64,000 nucleotides of DNA from Prevotella merdae (lineage in GTDB: Bacteria; Bacteroidota; Bacteroidia; Bacteroidales; Bacteroidaceae). Each line of letters starts with the position of its first letter. Position 1 is the stretch's first letter. Below are positions 47,451-56,267 of the stretch, one piece after another. The stretch covers positions 297,113 to 361,112 of the forward strand of contig NZ_LT985326.1 in NCBI RefSeq assembly GCF_900290275.1, read 5' to 3'. The notes under the pieces were generated by a model. The model searched no databases, had not been told where the DNA came from, and saw only the letters and a program-made list of their open reading frames with translations. The position numbers and the translations under genes are program-made.

Positions 47451-47486
47451 ATATAAGCGAAAAAAAATTACTTTTTTCGCTTATAT
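47451..47486. terminator. Hairpin at the intron insertion site, original corA terminator
   Basis: ATATAAGCGAAAAAA (47451-47465) pairs with TTTTTTCGCTTATAT (47472-47486), and a T8 run follows at 47491-47498 on the plus strand. It would end corA transcription, but the intron now separates it from corA by about 1.9 kb. Confidence 0.75.
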
Positions 47487-47500
47487 TCAATTTTTTTTAT

Positions 47501-47508
47501 TAAGTTTG
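47501..47508 (+). promoter_or_regulatory. -7 box of the DUF349 gene
   Basis: TAAGTTTG directly after the T-run of the corA terminator, predicting a leader of about 115 nt before the ATG at 47629. The leader has no gene. Confidence 0.5.
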
Positions 47509-47628
47509 CAACCTATTTAAACGTGAAATAACACGAAGCCGTTAACCACAAACAACAAAACAATATCAATATTGATGGCTAAGTGTTGTGTATTTGAATT
47601 ACCCGTATCATAAACTTAAAACAGTTAA

Positions 47629-49434
47629 ATGATGGACTCTCAAGAAAACGCCCTGTTGCAAGGTGCACAAGAAGAACAGAACGTAGAGCAGACCACACAG
47701 GCTGCTGACGCTCAAAAAGTAGAGAACGCCAAAGTGTACAAGAACAAGAAAGAGGTGGTTGAACGCCTTAAGGAAATCGCCGCAAGCGACGAGAATCCTA
47801 ACAAGGACGAGATAGACCTTCTAAAGACCGTGTTCTACAAACTGCACATCACAGAGCGTGAAGCCAAACTTAAGGAATACATTGATGGTGGCGGCGACCC
47901 TGCAACCTATCAGATTCTGCCTGATGAAGATGAAGAAGCATTCAAGGCAGAAATGGCTATCGTACGCGAAAAAAGACAAAAGGTGTTCCAAGAGCAAGAG
48001 GCTGAAAAACAGGCTAATCTCGAAAAGAAACTCGAGATAATAGAAAAGATAAAGGCTATGGCTACATCGCCCGATGAAGCCAACAAATCATATAATGAAT
48101 TCAAGGAACTGCAGCAGCAGTGGAAGGACATCAAGGCCGTACCAGCCGACAAGGCAAATGAGCTTTGGCGCAATTATCAGCTGTATGTAGAGCAGTTCTA
48201 CGACTTGCTGAAGCTAAACTCAGAGGCTCGCGAATATGATTTCAAGAAGAACCTTGAGCTTAAGACCAAGCTGTGTGAGGCTGCAGAAAACCTTGCCAAT
48301 GAGGAGGATGTTATCAGCGCATTCCATCAGTTGCAGGAGTTGCACCAGCAATATCGCGAAATAGGTCCGGTAGCAAAGGAGCTTCGCGAGCAGATATGGA
48401 CACGCTTTAAGGCTGCTTCTACAGTTATCAACAAGCGCCATCAGCAGCACTTCGAGCAGATTCGCGCTAAGGAAGACGAGAATCTTGCACGCAAGACAGC
48501 TCTATGCGAGAAGGTTGAAGAGCTGGGTAAAGTGGAGAACAAGACAGCCAGCGATTGGGAGTCGCGCTCTAAGGAGATTATCGAATTGCAGAATGAATGG
48601 AAGACCATAGGTTTTGCACCACAGAAGATGAATGTAAAGATATTCGAACGCTTCCGTGCTGCCTGTGACGACTTCTTTGGCCGTAAAGCCGAATACTTCA
48701 AGGAGATGAAGAAGACATTTGCAGAGAATGCTGACAAGAAGCGCGCTCTTGTTGAAAAGGCTAAGGAACTGGCCGACTCTACAGAATGGAAGTCGACAAG
48801 CGACAAGCTCATTGCATTGCAGAAGGAATGGAAGACTATAGGCATGGTGCCAAAGAAACTTGGCGACCAGCTTTGGAACGAATTCCTTGGAGCATGCAAC
48901 AAGTTCTTTGAGGCACGTAATGCAGCCAACGCCGGAACACGCAATGAGGAGCATGCCAACCTTAACAAGAAGAACGAGATTATTGCAAAGCTTCGCTCTA
49001 TGCTTGAGAACGCTGCCGAAACAACACGCGAGAATGTTCAGGCTCTGGTAGAAGAATATAATAAGGTGGGACATGTGCCTTACAAAGATAAGGACAAGCT
49101 GTATGCCGAGTTCCACGAAGTGCTCGACAATATATACAAGCAGCTCAATATCTCTACACGCCGTCGTCGTTTGGACGACTTTAAGTCAGGCTTGAAGAAC
49201 GTGGCAAAGCGTGGCGAGGAAGCTCTTGATTCTGAGCGCGGACGCCTTATGCGCCGTCGCGACCAGTTGCGTCAAGAGATTCAGACATACGAGAATAACC
49301 TTGGATTCCTTAATGCAAGCTCAAAGAAGGGCAATAGCCTTATCGATGAGATGAACCGCAAGGTACAGAAGTTGCGTGACGATCTGGAGCTCGTTTGCCA
49401 GAAGATCAAGGCTGTCAACTCAGAAAAGAAATAA
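47629..49434 (+). CDS. DUF349 domain protein
   Basis: A 601-residue, Lys/Glu-rich, mostly helical cytoplasmic protein. About five DUF349 repeats are visible, each with a W-containing helix: LQQQWKDIKAVPADKANELWRNY, LHQQYREIGPVAKELREQIW, LQNEWKTIGFAPQKMNVKIFERF, LQKEWKTIGMVPKKLGDQLWNEF and VEEYNKVGHVPYKDKDKLYAEF, written here only as landmarks of the pattern. A final coiled coil spans about 540-600. The function is unknown in Bacteroidetes. It is a single-gene unit with its own promoter and terminator. Confidence 0.85.
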   Translation: MMDSQENALLQGAQEEQNVEQTTQAADAQKVENAKVYKNKKEVVERLKEIAASDENPNKDEIDLLKTVFYKLHITEREAKLKEYIDGGGDPATYQILPDEDEEAFKAEMAIVREKRQKVFQEQEAEKQANLEKKLEIIEKIKAMATSPDEANKSYNEFKELQQQWKDIKAVPADKANELWRNYQLYVEQFYDLLKLNSEAREYDFKKNLELKTKLCEAAENLANEEDVISAFHQLQELHQQYREIGPVAKELREQIWTRFKAASTVINKRHQQHFEQIRAKEDENLARKTALCEKVEELGKVENKTASDWESRSKEIIELQNEWKTIGFAPQKMNVKIFERFRAACDDFFGRKAEYFKEMKKTFAENADKKRALVEKAKELADSTEWKSTSDKLIALQKEWKTIGMVPKKLGDQLWNEFLGACNKFFEARNAANAGTRNEEHANLNKKNEIIAKLRSMLENAAETTRENVQALVEEYNKVGHVPYKDKDKLYAEFHEVLDNIYKQLNISTRRRRLDDFKSGLKNVAKRGEEALDSERGRLMRRRDQLRQEIQTYENNLGFLNASSKKGNSLIDEMNRKVQKLRDDLELVCQKIKAVNSEKK

Positions 49435-49479
49435 CTGTAAATTATTATAACACAGCTAATAAATGCTGAAGCGCAGCAT

Positions 49480-49517
49480 AAAATCTCATATTGCCAGCGA
49501 TGGTGGTATGAGATTTT
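49480..49517 (+). terminator. Terminator of the DUF349 gene
   Basis: AAAATCTCATA (49480-49490) pairs with TATGAGATTTT (49507-49517), followed by more T. Confidence 0.85.
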
Positions 49518-49534
49518 TTGTGTTTATACACATA

Positions 49535-49572
49535 TAAAAAAACAGCCGACAAACACATAGTCTGCCGGCTGT
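49535..49572 (-). terminator. Terminator of the small membrane-peptide gene
   Basis: On the minus strand ACAGCCG (from 49572) pairs with CGGCTGT (to 49542) and a T7 run follows (49541-49535). Confidence 0.75.
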
Positions 49573-49645
49573 AATATTTTAACAACTTACCAAATTTTTC
49601 TTCGATTAAATAGAAGAAGGCATTGATAGCATTAAGAAGTAATGT

Positions 49646-49729
49646 TTACTTAATGTCTATCTTGTGTGCCATACTAATGACCTGGGCAAGAGAAATTGCC
49701 ACAACAGCCAATAACAACATAGTTACCAT
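49646..49729 (-). CDS. 27-residue membrane peptide
   Basis: A short frame, ATG at 49729 to TAA at 49646, encodes MVTMLLLAVVAISLAQVISM plus a polar tail HKIDIK: one hydrophobic helix with a short charged end. The purine-rich AAAGGAAAAAG stands a few bases before the ATG. A full promoter lies about 65 nt upstream and a terminator about 75 nt downstream, so this is a complete small transcription unit of about 250 nt. I recognise no family. It could be a membrane-acting regulator or toxin-like peptide, or part of a small RNA. Confidence 0.6.
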   Translation of the reverse strand: MVTMLLLAVVAISLAQVISMAHKIDIK

Positions 49730-49792
49730 AATCTTTTTCCTTTCTTTTAATTTGTTATCCTAAATGTTATCCTTTATGTCTTTTAGACGTTG

Positions 49793-49824
49793 CAAAGATA
49801 CAAACAGAAACCTGTGCACGCAAA
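49793..49824 (-). promoter_or_regulatory. Promoter of the small membrane-peptide gene
   Basis: On the minus strand TTTG (49824-49821), exactly 20 bp, TATCTTTG (49800-49793): one of the best consensus matches in the window. Confidence 0.7.
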
Positions 49825-49909
49825 CAATAAACACAAAACTTACATAACGGCATTCCTTTTTTGATACAAGTCAAAATTCTTAGCTTAAAGTTAAATATTC
49901 CGAATTTAC

Positions 49910-49940
49910 TTGCCCATTGCGCTATAAAGTTGTACTTTTG
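49910..49940 (+). promoter_or_regulatory. Promoter of the small lipoprotein gene, near-leaderless
   Basis: TTG (49910-49912), 20 bp, TACTTTTG (49933-49940). The ATG at 49947 is only 6 nt beyond the -7 box. Confidence 0.65.
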
Positions 49941-49946
49941 CCAATT

Positions 49947-50354
49947 ATGAGACACCTAATCACCATATTATTGGCAGCTATGCTGCTTTCTGCATGCTCG
50001 CAGAGCGAAGAAGACAAGGCAAAGCCCTTGCTCGCCAAAATAGACTCGCTGTATAAAAGCGGCAATTACCGAGCTACACTCGACTCTATTGTGCTGTTGC
50101 GCGAGCATTATCCACAGGCAATAGAAGCCCGCAAGACGGCATTGCGCCTATGGCAAAACGCATCACTAAAATTGGCTCAGGCAGATGTGGCAAGCACAGA
50201 CATAAAGTTGCAAGAAATGACAGAGGCACTTAAAACAGAGACCAATCTCTACCGCCGCAATATGATGACCGTAAAGCGCGACTCACTGCAAGCACGCTAC
50301 GAAGCTATGTGTGGCGTGGTGAGAATGATACACTTGCGACAGAAACAACACTAA
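49947..50354 (+). CDS. Small lipoprotein with coiled coil, unknown function
   Basis: From the Met at 49947 there are 135 residues. The signal ends in a lipobox at Cys17 (LLSACS). The mature part is helical and charged, with a TPR-like opening (AKPLLAKIDSLYKSGNY) and heptads after about residue 65. An upstream in-frame ATG at 49917 would lie within the promoter. I recognise no named domain. The promoter of DUF1599 follows within 40 bp of the stop. Confidence 0.75.
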   Translation: MRHLITILLAAMLLSACSQSEEDKAKPLLAKIDSLYKSGNYRATLDSIVLLREHYPQAIEARKTALRLWQNASLKLAQADVASTDIKLQEMTEALKTETNLYRRNMMTVKRDSLQARYEAMCGVVRMIHLRQKQH

Positions 50355-50391
50355 AATAGGCTCGTATCTTGTGCATATCACAAGCAATCTC

Positions 50392-50422
50392 TTGTATATA
50401 TCACAGGAAATTTGTATTTTTG
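50392..50422 (+). promoter_or_regulatory. Promoter of the DUF1599 - tpiA group
   Basis: TTG (50392-50394), 20 bp, TATTTTTG (50415-50422). The ATG at 50432 is 9 nt beyond, so the leader is only a few bases. Confidence 0.65.
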
Positions 50423-50431
50423 CGCCGAATT

Positions 50432-51001
50432 ATGAATAATACAGACGAACAATTCAGCAAGACTGAAGAGCAATTTAGAAACGTAATGGCAGAATGCCGC
50501 TCGCTATTTGCCAAGAAGCTGCACGATTATGGTGCATCATGGCGCATATTGAGACCGGTATCGCTTACCGACCAGCTCTTCATCAAAGCAAAACGCATAC
50601 GCTCACTTGAGACTACAGGCACATCGCTTGTGGGAGAAGGCATACGCCCAGAATTTATTGCACTTATCAACTACGGCATCATCGGACTCATACAACTTGA
50701 GAAAGGATATGCCGACACTGTAGACATGACTCCCGACCAGGCACTAAACCTATACGACGAGCACGCCAAAAAGTGTCTGGAGCTTATGTTGCGCAAGAAC
50801 CACGACTATAACGAGGCATGGAGAGACATGCGCGTAAGCAGCTACACCGACTTTATCCTTACAAAGATACAGCGCGTTAAGGAGATTGAGAATCTGAATG
50901 GCTCTACACTCGTGTCGGAAGGCATCGACGCCAACTATATGGACATTATTAACTACGCATGCTTCGGTGCGATAAAGATGCTCGAAAACAAAGAACTATG
51001 A
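50432..51001 (+). CDS. DUF1599 domain protein
   Basis: A 189-residue cytoplasmic protein with two similar halves, each carrying the KKLHDYGASWRILR / RKNHDYNEAWRDMR pattern (about residues 30-45 and 118-132) and a GEGI / SEGI turn. This repeated HDY..aWR pattern marks DUF1599, thought to be linked to nucleotide modification. I start at 50432 since the -7 box is just upstream. The stop overlaps the next start (ATGA). Confidence 0.85.
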   Translation: MNNTDEQFSKTEEQFRNVMAECRSLFAKKLHDYGASWRILRPVSLTDQLFIKAKRIRSLETTGTSLVGEGIRPEFIALINYGIIGLIQLEKGYADTVDMTPDQALNLYDEHAKKCLELMLRKNHDYNEAWRDMRVSSYTDFILTKIQRVKEIENLNGSTLVSEGIDANYMDIINYACFGAIKMLENKEL

Positions 51002-52338
51002 ACAAGTTGCGAGTTATCATAGTTAACGTGTGCCGACTGATTCTTGCCGTAACATTTATCATATCAGGATATGTCAAGGCCATAGACCCATTGGGCACAC
51101 AATATAAGATAACCGACTATCTGGCGGCGATAGACCTTGCCGGTATGGTGCCACAATGGACCACACTACTATTGGCAGTGGTGCTGGCAGCTATAGAGTT
51201 TGCACTCGGCGTATTCATGCTGTTTGCAATAAAACGCCAGATAACAACACGTCTAACACTGGCATTTATGGCCGTGATGACGCTGATAACTGTATGGATA
51301 TACATTGCCGACCCCGTAAAAGACTGCGGATGTTTTGGCGATGCATTCATACTGACTAATGGCGAGACGCTGCTAAAAAATATACTGCTGGTAGCATGTG
51401 CGGCTATAGTGGCTTGGCAACCGGCATGTATGTTGCGACTTATATCGCCATCCAACCAGTGGTTGGTGATGAACTATGCAGTAGTCTACATCCTAGGCAC
51501 AAGCCTTTGGTGTCTGTACGCACTCCCAACATTCGACTTCCGCCCCTACCACATAGGTGTCAACATAAAGGAAGCCATGACCGTACCCGAGGGAGCGCCA
51601 CAAACCGAGTATGCCACAACATTCATCATGCAAAAGGATGGCAAGACAAGGGAGTTTACAGTCGACAACTATCCCGACTCTACATGGCAGTTTGTAGATG
51701 CCCGTACGGTTGTTACCAAGCAAGGATACGAGCCACCTATACACGACTTTATCATCGACTCGGCAACAACTGGTGAAGATATTACCGACTCAATACTCTC
51801 ACGCCCTGGATATACATTTCTGCTTATAGCCCCATCGTTAGCAAAAGCAGACGACAGCAACTTTGGCGACATCGACCAAATATACGAATACGCCCAAGAG
51901 CAAGGCGCAGCCTTCTACTGTCTTACGGCTTCTACCGACAAAGACATTACAAGATGGCGCGACATAACTGGTGCAGAATATCCCTTCTGCTTGTCAGACG
52001 AGACAACGCTCAAGACAATAATACGCTCCAACCCCGGACTTCTACTGCTGAAGAACGGCACTATAATAGGCAAGTGGAGCCACAACCTATTGCCACAGAC
52101 CGATGAACTGACGGCGCCACTAAACAAATTGTCTATAGGACAGATGCCAACAGATAACGGAATGTCGTCAAGCATACTAAAGGTTGTGCTGACATTCTTG
52201 CTGCCACTGTTCCTACTGTCGCTTGCCGACCGACTGTGGGCTTGGACCAAATGGGTAAGAAGTAAACAGAAAGAGAATAATATATTCCAAATCTTTAAAT
52301 CAAAAAAAGAAAATGAGAAAGAAAATTGTAGCAGGTAA
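50998..52338 (+). CDS. DoxX/MauE-like membrane protein with thioredoxin-like C terminus (BT_3928 type)
   Basis: A 446-residue protein. The N-terminal third has four to five membrane helices with the DoxX/MauE phrases [18 protein letters not shown] and [13 protein letters not shown]. After about residue 190 comes an extracytoplasmic domain with a thioredoxin-like fold ([31 protein letters not shown]) but no CxxC. A last membrane helix is near 410-430. It overlaps DUF1599 by 4 bp and tpiA by 26 bp, a conserved order in Bacteroidales. It may handle redox in the envelope; this is inference. Confidence 0.82.
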   Translation: MNKLRVIIVNVCRLILAVTFIISGYVKAIDPLGTQYKITDYLAAIDLAGMVPQWTTLLLAVVLAAIEFALGVFMLFAIKRQITTRLTLAFMAVMTLITVWIYIADPVKDCGCFGDAFILTNGETLLKNILLVACAAIVAWQPACMLRLISPSNQWLVMNYAVVYILGTSLWCLYALPTFDFRPYHIGVNIKEAMTVPEGAPQTEYATTFIMQKDGKTREFTVDNYPDSTWQFVDARTVVTKQGYEPPIHDFIIDSATTGEDITDSILSRPGYTFLLIAPSLAKADDSNFGDIDQIYEYAQEQGAAFYCLTASTDKDITRWRDITGAEYPFCLSDETTLKTIIRSNPGLLLLKNGTIIGKWSHNLLPQTDELTAPLNKLSIGQMPTDNGMSSSILKVVLTFLLPLFLLSLADRLWAWTKWVRSKQKENNIFQIFKSKKENEKENCSR

Positions 52339-53074
52339 CTGGAAAATGAACCTCAACCTGCAGGATGGTGTAGCTCTCGCTAAGGAAATCAACGAGGCAC
52401 TTGTAGCTGAAAAGCCTAACTGCGACGTAGTAATTTGCACTCCGTTCATCCACTTGGCTTCTGTTGCCAACGTATTGGATTCTTCTGTTGTAGGTCTTGG
52501 TGCTGAGAACTGCGCCGACAAGGAGAAGGGTGCTTACACTGGTGAGGTTTCTGCCGAAATGGTTAAGAGCACTGGTGCACAGTATGTAATCCTTGGCCAC
52601 TCTGAGCGTCGCCAGTACTATGGCGAGACAGCCGAGATTCTGAAGGAGAAGGTAGACCTCGCTCTTGCACATGGCTTGAAGGTAATCTTCTGCTGTGGCG
52701 AGACTCTCGAGGAGCGCAAGGCAGAGAAGCAGAACGATGTAGTAAAGGCTGAGCTCGAAGGTTCGGTATTCCACCTCGACGCAGAGGCTTGGAAGAACAT
52801 CATCATCGCTTACGAGCCAATCTGGGCTATTGGTACTGGCATGACTGCCACATCTGACCAGGCAGAGGAAATGCTTGCATACATCCGCTCTATCGTAGCC
52901 GAGAAGTATGGCAACGAGGCTGCAGAGGACACATCTATCCTCTATGGCGGTAGCTGCAAGGCAAGCAACGCTCCTGAACTCTTCTCTAAGCCTAACATCG
53001 ACGGTGGCTTGATTGGTGGCGCTTCATTGAAGTGTGCCGACTTCAAGGGCATCATTGACGCTTGGAAGAAGTAA
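52313..53074 (+). CDS. tpiA: Triose-phosphate isomerase
   Basis: Glycolytic enzyme that interconverts DHAP and glyceraldehyde-3-phosphate. NWKMN (residues 9-13) holds the substrate Lys, ILGHSERR the catalytic His, and [11 protein letters not shown] the catalytic Glu; [13 protein letters not shown] is the phosphate loop. The 253-residue length is normal. Its codon choice looks more uniform than the neighbours, as in highly expressed genes. It is followed by a terminator. Confidence 0.97.
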   Translation: MRKKIVAGNWKMNLNLQDGVALAKEINEALVAEKPNCDVVICTPFIHLASVANVLDSSVVGLGAENCADKEKGAYTGEVSAEMVKSTGAQYVILGHSERRQYYGETAEILKEKVDLALAHGLKVIFCCGETLEERKAEKQNDVVKAELEGSVFHLDAEAWKNIIIAYEPIWAIGTGMTATSDQAEEMLAYIRSIVAEKYGNEAAEDTSILYGGSCKASNAPELFSKPNIDGGLIGGASLKCADFKGIIDAWKK

Positions 53075-53099
53075 TTAAAAAGATATTCTTTAAAAGAAA

Positions 53100-53140
53100 C
53101 AGTGAGACTGCATGCCCACACAGGCATTGCCGTCTCACTG
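53100..53140 (+). terminator. Terminator after tpiA
   Basis: CAGTGAGAC (53100-53108) pairs with GTCTCACTG (53132-53140), with GCATGCC/GGCATTGC inside; ATTTTC follows. Only 22 bp separate it from the next start, so readthrough is possible. Confidence 0.7.
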
Positions 53141-53162
53141 ATTTTCAATTTACACACAACCA

Positions 53163-53846
53163 ATGAAATGCTTATACTTCATCTTATGCCTTATGCTTGG
53201 CATTGCCACAGCCGCCAAGGCACAGACTTACACACAGCACCTGCAACAGAAACAGCAAGGCAAGGCAAGCGTTGTCGTGACACAGAGTCGCGAGATAGAG
53301 GAGTTGGTTAACAACGCCAACGTTAGCGCAAGAGCTCAAGAACCTGTAAAGAAACAAGCAGAGCCTACGCATCAAAACAACACTCCAAACAAAAAGAAGA
53401 ACAATCAGGATGCTGAGCCACAAAAGCACAACACCCAACAACATAACGGCGACTCAACCAATAATGCCCACCGATCATACGAGCAGACCCATCATGAGCA
53501 GGCTCGCCATGAGCCTTCTTCGGAACACGAGACCGAACAGCCTGAGGTAGTTGATACACGCAAGAAGGTTATGCGACGCTCGTACAAGGTCAACGGCTAT
53601 CGTGTGCAGGTTTTTGCCGGAGGCAATACACGCAACGACAAGATTAAGGCACAGAATGCAGGCAATGCCGTAAAGCAAGCTTTCCCAAGCCAACCAGTAT
53701 ACGTACACTTCTACTCGCCACGATGGATATGCCGTATGGGCAACTACCGCACATACGAGGAGGCAAGCGCCATACTGCATCAGGTGCGGAAGATGGGATA
53801 CAAGCAAGCTTGCATCGTTAGCGGAAAGATTACAGTAGCGTATTAA
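53163..53846 (+). CDS. SPOR domain protein, secreted
   Basis: A 227-residue protein with a signal peptide (about 1-20, ATAAKAQ). A low-complexity His/Gln/Asn/Glu-rich linker covers about 60-135. The C-terminal SPOR domain (about 145-227: YRVQVFAGGNTRNDKIKAQN, MGNYRTYEEASAILHQV) binds denuded peptidoglycan glycan strands. It is likely periplasmic and linked to division or the cell wall. It sits between tpiA and folE, as in many Bacteroidales. Confidence 0.85.
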   Translation: MKCLYFILCLMLGIATAAKAQTYTQHLQQKQQGKASVVVTQSREIEELVNNANVSARAQEPVKKQAEPTHQNNTPNKKKNNQDAEPQKHNTQQHNGDSTNNAHRSYEQTHHEQARHEPSSEHETEQPEVVDTRKKVMRRSYKVNGYRVQVFAGGNTRNDKIKAQNAGNAVKQAFPSQPVYVHFYSPRWICRMGNYRTYEEASAILHQVRKMGYKQACIVSGKITVAY

Positions 53847-53849
53847 AGG

Positions 53850-54010
53850 AGTTTTGAGTTTTGAATTAGGAATTAGGAATTGTCGGCTACGCCGATGTTG
53901 AATTATTCAATTAGGAATTAAGAATTCGCAATAACTCTAAATTTAAAACTCAAAAACTCACAATGCGCAAAGCGCATAATTCAAAACTCAAAATTCAAAA
54001 TTCAAAACTC
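53850..54010. repeat. Low-complexity spacer with AAAACTC/GAATTAGGA repeats
   Basis: GAATTAGG, AATTCAAAACTC and AAAACTCAAAA units recur, with two small hairpins (TCGGCTACGCCGA, ATGCGCAAAGCGCAT). Similar material lies at 5205-5270 and 43050-43085. Confidence 0.65.
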
Positions 54011-54017
54011 AAAACTC

Positions 54018-54611
54018 ATGAACTTGAATCCAGAATACCGCGAGGGACTCGACGAACTCGCATCACACTACAAGTCAGTGCTATCGCTACTTGGCGAAGA
54101 CACAGAACGCGAAGGACTGCAAAAGACACCTATGCGCGTTGCCAAAGCTATGCAGGTGCTTACACGTGGCTACACACAAGACCCTCACAAGGTTCTTACC
54201 GATGCCCTCTTCAAGGAAGACTACAACCAAATGGTGATAGTAAAGGACATCGACGTGTTCTCTCTTTGCGAGCACCACATGCTGCCCTTCTACGGCAAGG
54301 CACACGTGGCCTACATACCCAACGGCTACATCACAGGCCTAAGCAAGATAGCACGTGTTGTCGACATATTCTCCCACCGTCTGCAGGTGCAAGAGCGCCT
54401 TACACAGCAGATACGCGAGTGCATCGAACAGACGCTGCATCCGCTTGGCGTTATGGTTGTGATAGAGGCCAAGCACATGTGCATGCAGATGCGCGGCGTA
54501 GAAAAGCTGGGTTCTATAACCATGACAAGCGACTTCTCTGGAGCATTCGAGCAGGCCAAGACACGCCAGGAATTTATGAATCTCATCAACTCGGATTCAA
54601 GAAAATTCTAA
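54018..54611 (+). CDS. folE: GTP cyclohydrolase I
   Basis: Converts GTP to dihydroneopterin triphosphate, the first step to folate. The zinc ligands are in [20 protein letters not shown] (Cys and His pair) and [33 protein letters not shown] is the conserved middle block, and [16 protein letters not shown] the end. The 197-residue length fits the type IA enzyme. It starts after a spacer and ends before a 13-bp inverted repeat. Confidence 0.95.
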   Translation: MNLNPEYREGLDELASHYKSVLSLLGEDTEREGLQKTPMRVAKAMQVLTRGYTQDPHKVLTDALFKEDYNQMVIVKDIDVFSLCEHHMLPFYGKAHVAYIPNGYITGLSKIARVVDIFSHRLQVQERLTQQIRECIEQTLHPLGVMVVIEAKHMCMQMRGVEKLGSITMTSDFSGAFEQAKTRQEFMNLINSDSRKF

Positions 54612-54614
54612 AAA

Positions 54615-54694
54615 AAAATTGTTATACAATGCAATGATTTGCATATTGCTGTATTATATATATGTATAGCATAGGCAAAACGTATAACAATTTT
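54615..54694. repeat. 13-bp inverted repeat after folE
   Basis: AAAATTGTTATAC (54615-54627) and GTATAACAATTTT (54682-54694), 54 bp apart, fill the gap before the lipoprotein gene. It may end folE transcription or bind a regulator. Confidence 0.55.
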
Positions 54695-54716
54695 AAAACA
54701 ATAAAAAAACAAAACA

Positions 54717-55409
54717 ATGAAGAATCTTAAAGCATTATTCTTGCTCCTTATCGGAGCCATTGCAATGTCGCTCACATCGTGCAACACCGACGACGGATAC
54801 AGCGCCTACACACCCGAACAGCAAAAGCAGATACAAAGCCAGATGTATGGCACATACACCGGCAAGCTGAAAATACAGAAGCCAAGCGCCGACGGCACAA
54901 AGTGGGAATCAATGTACAACAATATTACAAGTTGGGACTGCAAGGCTGGCGACCCTTACCGTGGCGAAGACTCGTTGATCGTTGTGCGCAACTTCCCTAT
55001 CAACATGCTCGACTCTGCCATTTACATCTCGTCTAAAGACGAATCGGACCAAGCTAAGACATTGCGTGCCCTGCGTACAGCCATAAGCAAGCTACCTGCC
55101 GAGGATATCAAGTGCAAGTACTTTGTGCCAAGCTCTGACCCGCAGTTTACACTTACCAACGGATACAAGTTTATACTTAACCCCTACATCATCTCAAAGA
55201 AGCTTGAGTACAACGGCGAGTCTCACACCGTATACTTCGTGTTCCAGATGAACTACTACGTGGGCATATACACACAGTCGGGCAGCCGAAACATGAAGCT
55301 CAACATGCTCTTTGCCTCTATCTCCGTAGACAAGGAACCGGTAGACTATTACCCATCATTCCCAATCAACTACTTCCGTCCGCTCATCGTGACATGCGGA
55401 TACGAATAA
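54717..55409 (+). CDS. Lipoprotein of the DUF4840 type
   Basis: A 230-residue protein with a lipobox at Cys22 (MSLTSC). The mature part opens YTPEQQKQIQSQMYGTYTGK, a pattern I associate with DUF4840 lipoproteins of Bacteroidales, followed by beta-rich sequence with VYFVFQMNYYVGIY. No catalytic motif is seen. It lies 30 bp before xth. The family name is a tentative recognition. Confidence 0.65.
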   Translation: MKNLKALFLLLIGAIAMSLTSCNTDDGYSAYTPEQQKQIQSQMYGTYTGKLKIQKPSADGTKWESMYNNITSWDCKAGDPYRGEDSLIVVRNFPINMLDSAIYISSKDESDQAKTLRALRTAISKLPAEDIKCKYFVPSSDPQFTLTNGYKFILNPYIISKKLEYNGESHTVYFVFQMNYYVGIYTQSGSRNMKLNMLFASISVDKEPVDYYPSFPINYFRPLIVTCGYE

Positions 55410-55438
55410 CACAATAGAAACAAGCAAAAACGCTATAT

Positions 55439-56194
55439 ATGAAATTTATTTCATGGAACGTTAACGGTCTGCGTGCATGCGTGCAGAAGGGATTCGAGGA
55501 TTCCTTCAGCGCGCTCGACGCAGACTTTTTTTGTCTGCAAGAGACCAAGATGCAAGAGGGTCAGCTCGACCTACAGTTTCCTGGATACACATCCTACTGG
55601 AATTATGCCGACAAAAAGGGCTATTCGGGCACAGCCGTATACACACGCCACCAACCGCTATCAGTTACATATGGTATAGGCATCGACCAGCACGACCACG
55701 AAGGACGCGTCATTACGCTCGAGATGCAACAGTTCTACCTCGTTACATGCTATACGCCAAACTCGCAAGACGGCCTACGCAGGCTCGACTATCGCATGAC
55801 TTGGGAGGACGACTTTCTGGCTTACATCAAGGATTTGGACAAGAAGAAACCCGTAGTATTATGTGGCGACCTTAACGTGGCACATCAGGAGATTGACCTA
55901 AAGAACCCCAAGACCAACCGCAAGAACGCTGGCTTTACCGACGAGGAACGCGCCAAAATGACACGCTTCCTTGACAATGGTTTTGTGGATACATTCCGTA
56001 GGCTGCATCCCGAGGATACTACCTACTCGTGGTGGTCGTACCGATTTAAGGCACGCGAGAAAAATGCCGGATGGCGTATCGACTACTTTATCGTGTCGGA
56101 AAGACTGCTCGACCAAATAACTCATGCCTCTATACACAACGAGATATTCGGCAGCGATCATTGCCCCGTTGAGCTGGATTTGGAATTAAAATAA
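55439..56194 (+). CDS. xth: Exodeoxyribonuclease III
   Basis: AP endonuclease and 3' exonuclease for base-excision repair. [11 protein letters not shown] is at residues 4-14, [13 protein letters not shown] near 30-42, [15 protein letters not shown] near 141-155 and [11 protein letters not shown] at the end: the full metal and catalytic set (Asn, Glu, Asp, Asp, His). The 251-residue length is normal. Confidence 0.94.
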   Translation: MKFISWNVNGLRACVQKGFEDSFSALDADFFCLQETKMQEGQLDLQFPGYTSYWNYADKKGYSGTAVYTRHQPLSVTYGIGIDQHDHEGRVITLEMQQFYLVTCYTPNSQDGLRRLDYRMTWEDDFLAYIKDLDKKKPVVLCGDLNVAHQEIDLKNPKTNRKNAGFTDEERAKMTRFLDNGFVDTFRRLHPEDTTYSWWSYRFKAREKNAGWRIDYFIVSERLLDQITHASIHNEIFGSDHCPVELDLELK

Positions 56195-56200
56195 TTCATA

Positions 56201-56246
56201 CAAAAAGAGAGGGAGCCACTCTATTGAGCAGCTCCCTCTCTTTTTG
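56201..56246. terminator. Bidirectional terminator between xth and the LRR/Ig gene
   Basis: CAAAAAGAGAGGGAGC (56201-56216) pairs exactly with GCTCCCTCTCTTTTTG (56231-56246), with A- and T-runs for both directions. Confidence 0.92.
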
Positions 56247-56267
56247 TATCAACACTAAAGCACAGCT

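Noticed and set aside
53963..54637. A long frame covering folE in another phase
   Set aside because: Its product is Arg/Thr/His-rich without motifs, while the folE frame shows the full zinc and catalytic blocks.
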